DNA of 64,000 bases from Candidatus Kapaibacterium sp. (lineage in GTDB: Bacteria; Bacteroidota; Ignavibacteria; Kapaibacteriales; UBA2268), in the NCBI GenBank assembly GCA_026390695.1, contig JAPLFL010000120.1, positions 50,209-114,208 on the forward strand, given 5' to 3'. Below the pieces are notes generated by a model. The model ran no database searches, was not told the DNA's origin, and worked only from the letters and a program-made list of their open reading frames with translations. Numbering within the stretch: position 1 is the stretch's first letter; each line of letters begins with the position of its first letter. Positions 45,831 through 53,278 of this stretch are shown here, piece after piece. The position numbers and the translations under genes were made by a program.

Positions 45831-45839
45831 TTGATTTCC

Positions 45840-46469
45840 TTAAATGTGTTTTAATAATTTTCTATTTTTTAATAAATCAATATAGATTTTCGTTTGAGCA
45901 TCAATATAAAATGAATTACTGAAAGCTAATTTTTTCAAAGTATGTTTATAAATAATTAATCTTATCTCCAAATCGGTAGTTTCATAATTGGCAATAATCG
46001 CACAATTCCTGATTTTTTGTTTCAATTCATCATAAAGCTGGTCGGAATAGCAAATTGTTAAATCGATTATACCAGAATAATCGGGCGGAATATGCTCAAC
46101 AAATTCCGATGCAGTGAATAATCCATCGTATAATTCCACTTTTTCTTTTGCTTTCACCCAATGAGCAACGGGTGTAAAACAATCAAATTGTTTAATAGAG
46201 TTCAGATCTCTCAAACAAAAATTCCTTTTTATCGTAGCTCCGAGAGCTTTAACCTGCTTTTCAAAAGAATCAAAAAAATTAATGAATTTTACATAATCAT
46301 TATCCCAGAGTGCATCTGCATCCCAGTAGGGGTGCTTTCTTTGTATTGATTTAACAAAATCTTTTTCTGACTCATCCTTTAAGTCATTAATAAAACCCTC
46401 CTTGGAAAATGGAAGATTTATACAAAGAAAGCAGTCCTTTGGTTTGGTTATTATATCAACAATAGCCAT
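45840..46469 (-). CDS. protein with a caspase-like His/Cys pair, unknown function
   Basis: The 209-residue protein (from the ATG at 46469) has FTPVAHWVKAKEKVELYDG followed about 37 residues later by GIIDLTICYSDQL. A His at a strand end and a Cys at the next strand end, with this spacing and a hydrophobic strand before each, is the layout of caspase/CHAT-like cysteine peptidases. Similar proteins with ...HxF...G.iDL..C occur in Bacteroidota without known role. This is an inference from pattern only. A longer frame starts at 46496 (GTG). The start overlaps the end of the 936-residue gene by 14 bp. Confidence 0.55.
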   Translation of the reverse strand: MAIVDIITKPKDCFLCINLPFSKEGFINDLKDESEKDFVKSIQRKHPYWDADALWDNDYVKFINFFDSFEKQVKALGATIKRNFCLRDLNSIKQFDCFTPVAHWVKAKEKVELYDGLFTASEFVEHIPPDYSGIIDLTICYSDQLYDELKQKIRNCAIIANYETTDLEIRLIIYKHTLKKLAFSNSFYIDAQTKIYIDLLKNRKLLKHI

Positions 46470-49266
46470 TAGTTGATTCCGGATTGTAAACATCACCTCT
46501 TAGGTCGTTATCTATTGTAGCTTCAATATCTTCGGATTTAACATTAGCTTTCTTTAATTCTTCAATGATTGAATTACCATCAAAAATTTCCTTGTTTTTT
46601 ATTCTATTGAAAAGATTCTGAATACTTTCCTCCAAATGTTGAGTGAAATTCTTAATGGTAAAACTTGCTTTTGAAGGATTAGCAGTTGGGAGCGAAGGTA
46701 AAGTGATTTTTATTTTACCATCTGCGAGATTCTCTCTAATTGCCTTTTCAAAATCAAAAGTTCTACTGTCAATAAACTTATTATCACCTCTTTTTAAAAT
46801 AGCATCTTTGGTAAACTTTAATTCTGCAGAACTAATATTTGCACTCACTTCAGTTTCAGAAAAGTTTTGAAAAGTAACAGCTACTTTTCCTTGGCTTCCT
46901 TTTAGAGAACCGATTAATTCTTTATTAAGATCCGAGGCTTTTAATATAACTTTTCCGTTTAAAGAATACCCGTAATCTTTTTTGACAACTTCAATATGTT
47001 TAACTTTATCAAGTCCCCTGATACCCGAAACATGATCAGCTGGTATCACCTTAATCCGCTGTCTTAATGGCATTAGTGGGCCGGAGAAACTTTTTGGCAA
47101 TTTACTTATCTTTCGGGCAGAAGCAATCTCATTAATCAGCCTTGGAGTTACTCTACCAAGGTCTGCCTTATTGACTTTAATAAATCGGCGACCCGATAAC
47201 TCAACAGGAGTAAATTTGCCCTTTTGAACGGAATTATCAACAATTATGGGAGTTAATCGTGAATCAATGTTATGACCACCGATAACAAATGCTGAGTCAT
47301 TCGATGACCATGATTGCACAATTGAAGGTGTTTTGATCCAATTAGCTTTATTTGAGCTATTAAAATTAATATAATCTTCCTTCAATCCTTCAATACTTTT
47401 TCCAAAAAAACTACTATAATCGGATTTGAATAATTTGAATTTATCGGTATTTCGATTAAAATCTCTGATCCAGAAATAAATATGCATTTCCTCTAAATTA
47501 GAAAGATTAACGGATTTTTGAGGATTGCTAAGTTTTTGAAAAAATGCTCTTTGTTCTACTAAAGTAAGTTGTTCGAATAATATTTTGACAATTAATTGAG
47601 CTGAATCTATTTTCAGTTTGTAATCATTAGCTAACTCTTCAAGAATGATAGAATTAATAGAATCATTCTCAGGTTTTGGTTTGGACGGGTAACGCATTTT
47701 TAAACTGTCAATTGATATATTGAGTATTTCTGCGGTTTCCTTCAAGGATTTTTCATTTTCGGCTTTAAAGTAAGCTTTAAACGTTTCGAATGATTCTTTT
47801 GACAGGCGCTTTGTTAATTCAATTTTATCTTTTTTACTCAAATCTCGGATTTTGACAAAAAAATCTTTGATATGTTTTGTGAAAAAATCGAAATTTTCTA
47901 TAGAATTATGAGTTTTATACTCTTTTGCCTTAATTTTATATTTTGTAAAAATCTGATATAAGGCAGAATATTGCACTACTCGGATTAAATCCGGATTATT
48001 CAAACCTGAGAAGAAATTATATGCTTTTTCCTGACTTAATTTAACTAAATCATCTTTAACATCTTCTTTTGAACCATCAGGAAAATAACTGACCGGAAGC
48101 GATCCTGATTGATTGATTGCAACAAAATCATAGTTGTCGGATTTTAAAGAATAAACTGCTCCTTTGGTATTCCAATTAAAAACCAGGCCTGAAACCTTTA
48201 AATAATTATCGACACCATTGCTAAATGCCCAATGGTCGGGCATCAGATAATTGAATTTTTCATAATTAATGATCCCGTTCATTGACCATGATTTTAAAAG
48301 CTGATCTGTTATATTGAGTAAACTGCCAAATTCGGTATTTTGAAGCTCTTGACTAAGATATATCGGCGCCCAGTCTTTGCCACCGGCTTGCTTTCCGGCA
48401 ACCAAATGATTCCTCTCATAACTTTGGGCTAATTCCTCCTTATTTGCATCTGCTAATAATAATAAAGTCTCAACTTCCAATGGTGCTAATTCATAAACAT
48501 CATTCTTGCGTTCACGACCTACAATAGCCAAGAGTTTGCCATCGGAGACCGAACCTAAAATCATATCTGCATCAAGAGCAAATCTTCGGATATTTTCTTT
48601 TTGGATTTGAGAACTTATATCCGAACTTACCTTTAATAACCATAAGACTAAGCCTGTATCTTTATTATAAAAAATCCCTGTTCTGTTTTCTTTGAATAAT
48701 GCTTTTAGAGGAGAAGAATGAGCCTTATTTTTTAATTCATAAAAAGTTTCATGCTCGTTTAACAACCAATTTTGTAGTTCTGCAGGTGTTATTTGGTAAT
48801 TTACTTCCGTTTGTAAATAGGGGAAGATGTTCCTTGTTACCGGTAATTTAATATAATATGCCTTGTAATCGGAATGGAAGAGAAATTTTGATAAATTTCC
48901 TATTAGTTCGTCCAGATCATTGGAATTAATCCCATTGATTGCTACTACAGCGTCTTTGAGCCAACCGTCATAGCCGATTTTATGCTCTTTAACTTTGATA
49001 GAGCTATTGTAGTTTTTAAAAAAATCTTTGAGATCAATGAGGCTAAATTGATTTGGTGGCTCTGAGATAACAATCACATAGCTATCGTCGGATTGAATAT
49101 GCTCAACGGCTAATGTTTGATAATGGAATTTGAATTTTTCTCTGAACTGTTGCCATGTATTATCAGATCTTTTAAAAGCCTGTGAAAGTTCAATAGGAGC
49201 GATGCAATAAGTAATAATTGAAGAATAAAGGAATAAAACCAACAAGAAAACAGTAAACCTTTTCAT
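46456..49266 (-). CDS. large secreted protein of unknown function, first gene of the caspase-like operon
   Basis: 936 residues with a clear signal peptide (MKRFTVFLLVLFLYSSIITYCIA). It has no membrane anchor and no T9SS domain. I recognise no domain. Notable segments are GGKDWAPIYLSQELQNTEFG near 290-310, a helical region at about 440-560, a long mid-region with SKRLSKESFETFKAYFKAENEKSL, and a charged C-terminal part ending NNDLRGDVYNPESTNGYC-like (pattern). GGAGATTTG precedes the ATG. It overlaps the caspase-like gene by 14 bp, which ties the two together functionally. It is probably periplasmic or extracellular. Confidence 0.6.
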   Translation of the reverse strand: MKRFTVFLLVLFLYSSIITYCIAPIELSQAFKRSDNTWQQFREKFKFHYQTLAVEHIQSDDSYVIVISEPPNQFSLIDLKDFFKNYNSSIKVKEHKIGYDGWLKDAVVAINGINSNDLDELIGNLSKFLFHSDYKAYYIKLPVTRNIFPYLQTEVNYQITPAELQNWLLNEHETFYELKNKAHSSPLKALFKENRTGIFYNKDTGLVLWLLKVSSDISSQIQKENIRRFALDADMILGSVSDGKLLAIVGRERKNDVYELAPLEVETLLLLADANKEELAQSYERNHLVAGKQAGGKDWAPIYLSQELQNTEFGSLLNITDQLLKSWSMNGIINYEKFNYLMPDHWAFSNGVDNYLKVSGLVFNWNTKGAVYSLKSDNYDFVAINQSGSLPVSYFPDGSKEDVKDDLVKLSQEKAYNFFSGLNNPDLIRVVQYSALYQIFTKYKIKAKEYKTHNSIENFDFFTKHIKDFFVKIRDLSKKDKIELTKRLSKESFETFKAYFKAENEKSLKETAEILNISIDSLKMRYPSKPKPENDSINSIILEELANDYKLKIDSAQLIVKILFEQLTLVEQRAFFQKLSNPQKSVNLSNLEEMHIYFWIRDFNRNTDKFKLFKSDYSSFFGKSIEGLKEDYINFNSSNKANWIKTPSIVQSWSSNDSAFVIGGHNIDSRLTPIIVDNSVQKGKFTPVELSGRRFIKVNKADLGRVTPRLINEIASARKISKLPKSFSGPLMPLRQRIKVIPADHVSGIRGLDKVKHIEVVKKDYGYSLNGKVILKASDLNKELIGSLKGSQGKVAVTFQNFSETEVSANISSAELKFTKDAILKRGDNKFIDSRTFDFEKAIRENLADGKIKITLPSLPTANPSKASFTIKNFTQHLEESIQNLFNRIKNKEIFDGNSIIEELKKANVKSEDIEATIDNDLRGDVYNPESTNGYC

Positions 49267-49697
49267 GACAAATCTCCATAAAGATATAAAAAATTAGATT
49301 TATAAACTCAAGACAATTTCCATTTATTTAGTCAAACAGATTTTTCCAATTTCCAGCAGGCAAATTACAAAATATATTCAGAATAAACAAGAAAAAATAT
49401 ATCATGACAAAGAAAAATATAATATATAATAAATTAATTCATTAATTAGATAATATAGACTTTCATGGAGATTCGTTTTTGTTTTTTTTCCTTGTTACAA
49501 CGTTTCTGAGACTGTATTAATACGAATGAAATTCTTTTAACCTAAATTAGTCAATGTGTAATATAGAATCCTTTGGAAACCTCACCCCAAGTGTCTGTCT
49601 CATAATCCACATATTTAACAAAAATGTCATTCCTGCATTCGCATCGATGACAGAAATGAGGCTTTTGAGACAGCCTCAACAAAAACTCAGGTTCTTA

Positions 49698-49963
49698 TCC
49701 TCCTTTTTTCAAGGGTGGTTAGGGGGTTTAAATTATCTTGTCATTTTCACCCCTTTAAAAGCGTAGCGTTTATCATTGCCTCAGAATGACAAAGGAATTT
49801 TCGGAAAAATAAATGCAATTTTTTTGGTTTTAGGATTTATTATTTTCTAATTGCCCTATATTATCCAATTCAACATCTATTGACTTGTGGGTACAGTATA
49901 GGTAGAATAAGAATTAGAGCCAATGTCCAATTCCCCCTCTAATAAAAGGATGTTAGGGGGTGT
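49698..49963. repeat. two hairpin repeats of the CCCCCTC...GAGGGGG type
   Basis: TCCTCCTTTTTTCAAGGGTG at 49698, followed by GTTAGGGGG, and a second one, TTCCCCCTCTAATAAAAGG at 49931, followed by TTAGGGGGTGT. They share the C-run, A/T spacer and GTTAGGGGG layout of a widespread decayed intergenic hairpin. A GTCATTCCTGC-type fragment lies just upstream near 49626. The stretch 49267-50078 otherwise holds no credible gene. Confidence 0.5.
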
Positions 49964-50078
49964 GTAGAAGATCAACGATTTTTTTTCACTATATCCGCTT
50001 TATTCCCGCTTTTTTGGGGTATGAATGTTTCATGATAATTAAGCGGATAAATTGCCACAGGTTTTAGCTCGTGGATAT

Positions 50079-50219
50079 TAATAAGTCTCCATGTAAAAAT
50101 TTACATGCAAATAACAGCTAACATAAGTAAATCAGTAGCTTAGACATCCTTGTCTGAACATATAAAACAACAAACAGACAGGGATGTCTGTTTTATCAAA
50201 AACAAATTAGATGAGAGCT
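50079..50219 (-). repeat. 141-bp element A, right copy (inverted)
   Basis: Inverted copy of 43748-43888, same length (141 bp), about seven base differences. The two copies enclose the 6.2-kb accessory stretch with the small-terminase-like gene and the three-gene operon. There is no transposase and I did not find a target-site duplication. Confidence 0.9.
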
Positions 50220-50233
50220 AATCAGCTGAAAGT

Positions 50234-50312
50234 GTCATGTCAACTTTACTGCGGCGGTTACAGGCGAGGACGTCTGAACTACTACGGCGGTAGAATAGAC
50301 GTCCTCTTCTGT
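50234..50312 (-). repeat. element B, right copy (inverted)
   Basis: Inverted, more diverged copy of 44037-44114. It keeps GTCATGTCAAC, GGCGGTTACAG, GCGAGGACGTCTG and TAGACGTCCTC. The order is A then B here and A then B on the left, so the two loci are not a simple mirror image. Confidence 0.75.
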
Positions 50313-50340
50313 TCATTTATAACTGACATGACAATAGTTG

Positions 50341-50790
50341 TCAATTTTCTTTCTCTTCAGATTTACAATCGTGCTTGTGGCAGCAACTTTTGCAACGTAT
50401 TAATCTTATTATTATCAAAATAAAGATGATAATTAATAATACTAATAAAATCATTCCAAGAATTGCAAAAGTAGCCATGACACAATGTCCACATCCTGAA
50501 TGTTCTCTTTCGGTTTCGCATCTTTCTTCGTGTCCCATCTGCTGACTGCACATCATTTTATGTTTATCGCAACTGCCCTTATCCGAAGCACAGCATTTAT
50601 CATTGTCCACGCACTGCATTGTGCTGCATTCGCCTTTATGAGCCGTATTGCATTTTGAACTATCACTATGCATTGAACATTTACTGACTGAGCCGGTATT
50701 GGCTGCACCTTTGTTTGCGTCATCTTTTTGAGAATAAGCCAGTACACTGAACATGAACATTAGCATTAGTACTAAAGCTAATTTTTTCAT
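50341..50790 (-). CDS. Cys-rich exported membrane protein
   Basis: 149 residues. The signal peptide (MKKLALVLMLMFMFSVLAYS) is followed by about 80 residues with some ten cysteines, in motifs such as CSMHSDSSKC, CSTMQC, DKCCASDKGSCDKHKMMC and CGHC. A single membrane helix follows at about 105-130 (VMATFAILGMILLVLLIIIF). The short tail again has Cys and His (RCKSCCHKHDCKSEE). The layout suggests metal binding on one or both sides of the membrane, but no family is known to me. GGAGG lies upstream of the ATG. It is a single gene next to element B. Confidence 0.65.
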   Translation of the reverse strand: MKKLALVLMLMFMFSVLAYSQKDDANKGAANTGSVSKCSMHSDSSKCNTAHKGECSTMQCVDNDKCCASDKGSCDKHKMMCSQQMGHEERCETEREHSGCGHCVMATFAILGMILLVLLIIIFILIIIRLIRCKSCCHKHDCKSEEKEN

Positions 50791-50885
50791 AAGACCTCCA
50801 TTTTAAATATATAAAGTATAAATTAATCCAAAATAAATTAAAAACAAAGATATAGAATAAATTTTCATTAACCAAATATATTTGC

Positions 50886-51063
50886 TTATATTTTAATAAA
50901 TTTCAAATATTTTGTTCCAACATGCATTAAATATAAACCCGGAGCTAATGAAACTACAGGAATACGGTGAGCGTTGAATTTGCTTCTGTTTATTCGCTCC
51001 TGCCATAAAAGGAGTGGAAACAAGAATCAAAATAAGAGTCAGTTGGGAAAGAGAATTTTTCAT
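50886..51063 (-). pseudogene. T9SS cargo pseudogene: signal peptide joined to C-terminal sorting domain
   Basis: From the ATG at 51063 the - strand reads MKNSLSQLTLILILVSTPFM and AGANKQ, a good signal peptide. In the next frame it reads INRSKFNAHRIPVVSL, then APGLYLMHVGTKYLKFIKI and stop at 50886, which is the end of a T9SS C-terminal domain. The two halves are in different frames and the passenger between them is missing, so an internal deletion with a frameshift has removed the mature protein. Confidence 0.7.
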
Positions 51064-51154
51064 TTCAGTATCTTTCAGTAAAAAATAAACTATTTATTAT
51101 CTATTAAAATCAAAAGACACTTCAAGCGGGGGAAAAGTTACAGAGGTATGAAGT

Positions 51155-51343
51155 TTAAAATGGACTCGGTATTTCAAGTTGTTTACAGATTTCTTTACAT
51201 GTACTATTTTTTAATTCATTATGTCTCGGAACAGCGGTTTTAAAGCCATTTTCAAAATTTTTATAAATAGAATGTGCAGCGCCTTCTCTATGAAGATAGC
51301 AATTATTATCACCGAGAAATTTTATAAAATCTTTTCTTTTCAT
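51155..51343 (-). CDS. hicA: HicA-family mRNA interferase toxin
   Basis: 62 residues of the HicA (YcfA) double-stranded-RNA-binding-like fold. The catalytic His is H24 in EGAAHSIYKNF. The usual start pattern KRKDFIKFLGDNN and the final strand EICKQLEIP fit. As a toxin it would cleave mRNAs when free of HicB. It is placed after hicB with a 4-bp overlap, the reverse of the more common hicAB order. Confidence 0.85.
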   Translation of the reverse strand: MKRKDFIKFLGDNNCYLHREGAAHSIYKNFENGFKTAVPRHNELKNSTCKEICKQLEIPSPF

Positions 51344-51570
51344 GAAAGAATAAGGAGTTCATCAGTTGCAAAATTATCACTGCTATCGAAATTTATTGAG
51401 TCTTCTCTATCTGACTCAAGCATCAGCCCCAGCGCATCCAGAACATTTGCACGCGCTTCCTCTATTGTTTCACCTTCGGATATGACTCCACGCATTTCCT
51501 TTATATATGAGGTATAGCCGCCTTCCTCACATACTTTATAAACTATTGTCAGCTTAAGTTTATTGTCCAT
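51340..51570 (-). CDS. hicB: HicB-family antitoxin
   Basis: 76 residues from the ATG at 51570, with the HicB core LTIVYKVCEEGGYTSYIKEMRG, then ISEGETIEEARANVLDALGLMLES (patterns). It neutralises HicA and normally represses the operon through a C-terminal DNA-binding domain, which is not obvious here. The start is fixed by TAGGAG 4 nt upstream; the frame also runs to 51615. It overlaps hicA by 4 bp. Confidence 0.85.
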   Translation of the reverse strand: MDNKLKLTIVYKVCEEGGYTSYIKEMRGVISEGETIEEARANVLDALGLMLESDREDSINFDSSDNFATDELLILS

Positions 51571-51598
51571 AATTCTCCTAAAATTTATTTTTAAATTC

Positions 51599-51844
51599 TC
51601 ATCCAAATCTTCCATCTAATATTCCACTGACTGATAAATCTTCATCCAATTTATCCCAATGGAGACCGGTTCCGTCACAAATTAATTCAACATTGGCTAA
51701 TTGAGATTCTGTGGCATTGGATAATTTCCTATTATTTGAAGCAGAGAAACGAAATTCGTCATCTTTTTTTAATTTTAAGCAAATATATCTGTTTTCAATC
51801 CAGACCTTTTCAAACTGAGTTTCATATTTAATATCCAAAAACAT
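51599..51844 (-). CDS. DUF2442 family protein
   Basis: 81 residues from the ATG at 51844 (the frame continues to 51871). The DUF2442 pattern is clear: FEKVWIENRYICLKLKKDDEF, then NATESQLANVELICDGTGLHWDKLDEDLSV (patterns). Such proteins often come as a pair with a DUF4160 protein, with toxin-antitoxin-like behaviour proposed. Here the partner upstream is broken. AAGGAG lies upstream of the ATG. Confidence 0.8.
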   Translation of the reverse strand: MFLDIKYETQFEKVWIENRYICLKLKKDDEFRFSASNNRKLSNATESQLANVELICDGTGLHWDKLDEDLSVSGILDGRFG

Positions 51845-52063
51845 TGTACCATTTCTCCTTAATTTGTTCAAAATGCATTTCGATTATCCTTTCGGCTTTA
51901 ATCAAATCTGAAGATTTCAACACTTTGGCTAAATCAAGTTCCAAAGGCAATAACTAAAACTTCGCATATCCACCAGCTTTACGAACATGGATACGCATAG
52001 GTTCTACACCTTCATTTGCATAAAAGAAAAAACAAAACCCTCTTCTCTAAAATCTTCTGGCAT
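51828..52063 (-). pseudogene. DUF4160 pseudogene, partner of DUF2442
   Basis: From the ATG at 52063 the - strand reads MPEDFREEGFVFSF. In the shifted frame it then reads FFFYANEGVEPMRIHVRKAGGYAKF, a TAG where the family has Trp, and LLPLELDLAKVLKSSDLIKAE (patterns). These together match a DUF4160 protein with one frameshift (in the T-run) and one in-frame stop. The 3' end overlaps the DUF2442 start. Confidence 0.75.
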
Positions 52064-52168
52064 ACTTAGTTCCTCGAATATATTAGACGAATTTTATTTG
52101 GAAATATTTGTTCAAAACCTAATTATTTCTATTTATAACTCGGACTCATTTGATTAGAAGCCACTCCT

Positions 52169-52540
52169 TCATTTCTGAAAATACTGAACATTCGGAAGTC
52201 CATCGAAATGTCTATCCAAAGTAAAAAGAATTGCATTACTTTTAAGAGTCGTTGCATAAATTATTGAATCAGCAAGAGGAAGTTTATATTTATTACCAAT
52301 GAATGCCGCATTCAGAGCCAAATCATCGTCTAACGGCACAATATTTGCAAGTTTCATAAAAGAAATACATTCCAAGGCTTCATTTTCAGATCTATCTCTT
52401 AAAATCTTTTTAACAACTTCTAAAAGAACAATGGATGGAACAATTAGTAAATCTCTTTTTTCAATAATAGGATATATTTGATAAGAAATTTCAGATTGTA
52501 TAAAAAATTCAATCCAAAATGAGGAATCAACTATGTTCAT
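52169..52540 (-). CDS. vapC: PIN-domain toxin (VapC-like)
   Basis: 123 residues with all PIN acidic residues: D5, E41, D91 and D109 (MNIVDSSFW, LLEVVKK, LADSIIYA, LDRHF). PIN toxins cleave tRNA or other RNAs. Its start overlaps the stop of the AbrB-type antitoxin gene by 4 bp. A complete vapBC pair with intact residues, so probably functional. Confidence 0.88.
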   Translation of the reverse strand: MNIVDSSFWIEFFIQSEISYQIYPIIEKRDLLIVPSIVLLEVVKKILRDRSENEALECISFMKLANIVPLDDDLALNAAFIGNKYKLPLADSIIYATTLKSNAILFTLDRHFDGLPNVQYFQK

Positions 52541-52746
52541 ACTCTATCCTCATCTTCACGGACAAAATCAGGGTTCATTCCTTTTAAAAAGCCGAACATT
52601 TCATTAATCGGACGAACAGGTACAATTTCAATTCTCCCCATATACTCAATCAGCTGTACTTCTTCACCCACTTTAATATTTAAAGATTTCCTGATTTTGG
52701 ATGGAATTACAATCTGATATTTTGATGAAACTTTTGATAATGACAT
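52537..52746 (-). CDS. vapB: AbrB/SpoVT-type antitoxin (VapB-like)
   Basis: 69 residues with a swapped-hairpin DNA-binding domain at the N-terminus (VSSKYQIVIPSKIRKSLNIKVGEEVQLIEY as pattern) and a C-terminal toxin-binding tail (MFGFLKGMNPDFVREDEDRV). It neutralises VapC and represses the operon. Confidence 0.88.
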   Translation of the reverse strand: MSLSKVSSKYQIVIPSKIRKSLNIKVGEEVQLIEYMGRIEIVPVRPINEMFGFLKGMNPDFVREDEDRV

Positions 52747-52943
52747 TTTAAACTCATTTTGTTGAACATATTTTTACACGACATATAAAACGTTTTACAA
52801 ATGTTTTAATTTTAATAATTATTGTCCTGTTTCAAACGTGGATAAGCCGCAAAAAAACAAGAATTTGGAAAATTCTATCACTACCTGATAATTGGAATTA
52901 TATTGTTTCCTACTTGAAATCTGTCATTCTTCCGAAAATAATC

Positions 52944-52979
52944 AATTCATCCGATGACTTGGAAGTCATTGGATGAATT
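52944..52979. repeat. palindromic repeat, ATTCATCCGATG type
   Basis: Near-perfect palindrome with arms ATTCATCCGATGACTT and AAGTCATTGGATGAAT, one wobble. A second member is at 56442-56474. It is intergenic and could act as a terminator or REP-like element. Confidence 0.8.
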
Positions 52980-53012
52980 ATATTTTCATACAAATTTGTG
53001 ATTTCTTAATCA

Positions 53013-53085
53013 TGACAGTTCCTGCGTATGCAGGAATCCCATAAAGTGGCACTGGAAGGGGATTCCCGCATTCGCGGGAATGACA
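53013..53085. repeat. two GTCATTCCTGC/GTCATTCCCGC-type palindromes
   Basis: TTCCTGCGTATGCAGGAA at 53019 and TTCCCGCATTCGCGGGAA at 53063 are small palindromes next to GACAG/GATT tails. They share their core with the 42-bp array at 1-126. Such short hairpins are common dispersed genomic repeats. Confidence 0.8.
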
Positions 53086-53115
53086 GATATGTGAAAACGT
53101 GGTATTATCTTGGAT

Positions 53116-53188
53116 TTGTCATTCTGAACGCAGTGAAGAAACTCTCCAGCAGGCGAAGATAGATTCTTCACTGCGTTCAGAATGACAA
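53116..53188. repeat. inverted repeat, TTGTCATTCTGAACGCAGTG type
   Basis: TTGTCATTCTGAACGCAGTG (53116) and CACTGCGTTCAGAATGACAA (53169) flank a central part, giving a stem of about 25 bp. It lies just before the urocanate hydratase gene. The type is widespread in bacterial intergenic DNA. Confidence 0.75.
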
Positions 53189-53278
53189 TATTTAAAACTA
53201 CTCTTTAAGCCTTTCAGTCCACAAATCCAATTTTTTTCCTTAATTTTGTAATCTTAATATATACATTATGAAAAAAAA

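Noticed and set aside
49554-49766. 70-residue + strand frame in the gap behind the 936-residue gene
   Set aside because: It runs through decayed hairpin repeats and has no coding features.
43748-50219. Element A pair as a composite transposon
   Set aside because: No transposase or recombinase gene is enclosed, and no target-site duplication was found.
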